A model generated the notes under the pieces. The model saw only the letters and a list, made by a program, of their open reading frames with translations, was not told where the DNA came from and did not search any database. 5,483 bases of DNA from Clostridiales bacterium (GTDB taxonomy: Bacteria; Bacillota; Clostridia; Lachnospirales; Lachnospiraceae): contig JAHZHF010000206.1 in assembly GCA_019420405.1 (NCBI GenBank), positions 1 to 5,483 on the forward strand. The letters run 5' to 3'. The position numbers and the translations under genes are program-made. Position 1 is the stretch's first letter. Each line of letters starts with the position of its first letter. Positions 5,348 through 5,483 of the stretch are shown here, piece after piece.

Positions 5348-5483
5348 CAGCTATTTAGTGCACTAACATTTTCCGTTGGATCACGTCCGGAAGCGGCGGG
5401 GAATTGACAAACTTATTCTGTGAAAGGGAGACAGCCGTTCGATGTTCCGTTCCAGAATCCGGAAAATCTAACAGGCCGAAGAG
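5348..5483. repeat. Long palindromic dispersed repeat, right copy (first arm; cut by window end)
   Basis: This stretch aligns along its whole length with the reverse complement of 137-276. Conserved blocks include CAGCTATTTAGTKCACTAAC at the end, ACGTCCGKAAGCGG, TATTCTG, TTCGTTCCRGAATC (TTCCGTTCCAGAATCC here) and CCGAAGAG. Small insertions and deletions lie between blocks, so the copies are diverged, not recent duplicates. The window ends about where the GC-rich core stem would start, so the loop and second arm are not seen. The terminal region carries a perfect 12-bp palindrome TTAGTGCACTAA (5355-5366). The element starts 14 bp after the EFR1 stop codon and would be transcribed as its 3' UTR. 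Confidence 0.8.

Noticed and set aside
5404..5409. TTGACA as a -35 box within the right repeat
   Set aside because: No -10-like hexamer lies 16-18 bp downstream, and the sequence is not conserved in the left copy.
1..5483. Composite transposon or invertible segment bounded by inverted repeats
   Set aside because: The repeats look inverted only because each is itself palindromic. They are considerably diverged, no transposase or recombinase lies between them, and the genes inside look like ordinary chromosomal genes. Target duplications cannot be checked because the outer flanks are missing.

Overview
The window reads like chromosome from a Gram-positive, anaerobic, gut-type member of the Clostridia, most likely a Lachnospiraceae relative. 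The clues are strong AGGAGG-type ribosome binding sites, a flavodoxin/ferredoxin fusion of the EFR1 type, a YtrA-like GntR regulator paired with a DUF5808-type membrane protein, and a CYTH-domain protein. This placement is inference from gene content; no rRNA or other taxonomic marker is present.

Layout, left to right: (1) 1-276, most of a long imperfect palindrome (hairpin-forming repeat) whose outer left part lies off the window. (2) 282-830 (-), DJ-1/PfpI family protein. (3) 831-1050, divergent intergenic region with unusual G and C runs. (4) 1051-1503 (+), CYTH triphosphate-tunnel protein. (5) 1504-1679, a dense regulatory region with two tandem operator-like sites and an 11-bp inverted repeat bracketing a TG-N-TATAAT promoter. 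(6) 1680-2054 (+), Xre-type repressor. (7) 2053-2095, a hairpin and a small tandem repeat between convergent genes. (8) A minus-strand cluster read right to left: GntR regulator (4381-4010), multi-pass DUF5808-type membrane protein (4006-2606) and hotdog acyl-CoA thioesterase (2565-2089). (9) 4382-4550, divergent regulatory region with a near-ideal operator for the GntR protein. (10) 4551-5333 (+), EFR1-type flavodoxin/ferredoxin protein. (11) 5348-5483, the entering arm of a second copy of the long palindromic repeat, cut by the window end.

The GntR and membrane-protein genes are 3 bp apart and probably form an autoregulated unit. The thioesterase may be co-transcribed 40 bp further on. The other genes look like independent housekeeping or stress units with no evident common pathway.

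The most notable non-coding signal is the repeat. Both copies begin within 5-15 bp of a stop codon (the DJ-1 gene on the left, the EFR1 gene on the right) and share the same terminal sequence. Within the left copy the two arms agree with each other at several places where the right copy differs. This suggests a family of gene-terminal, hairpin-forming dispersed elements about 350 bp long, acting as 3'-UTR or terminator structures, a structured RNA, or a MITE-like element. I do not recognise it as a named family.
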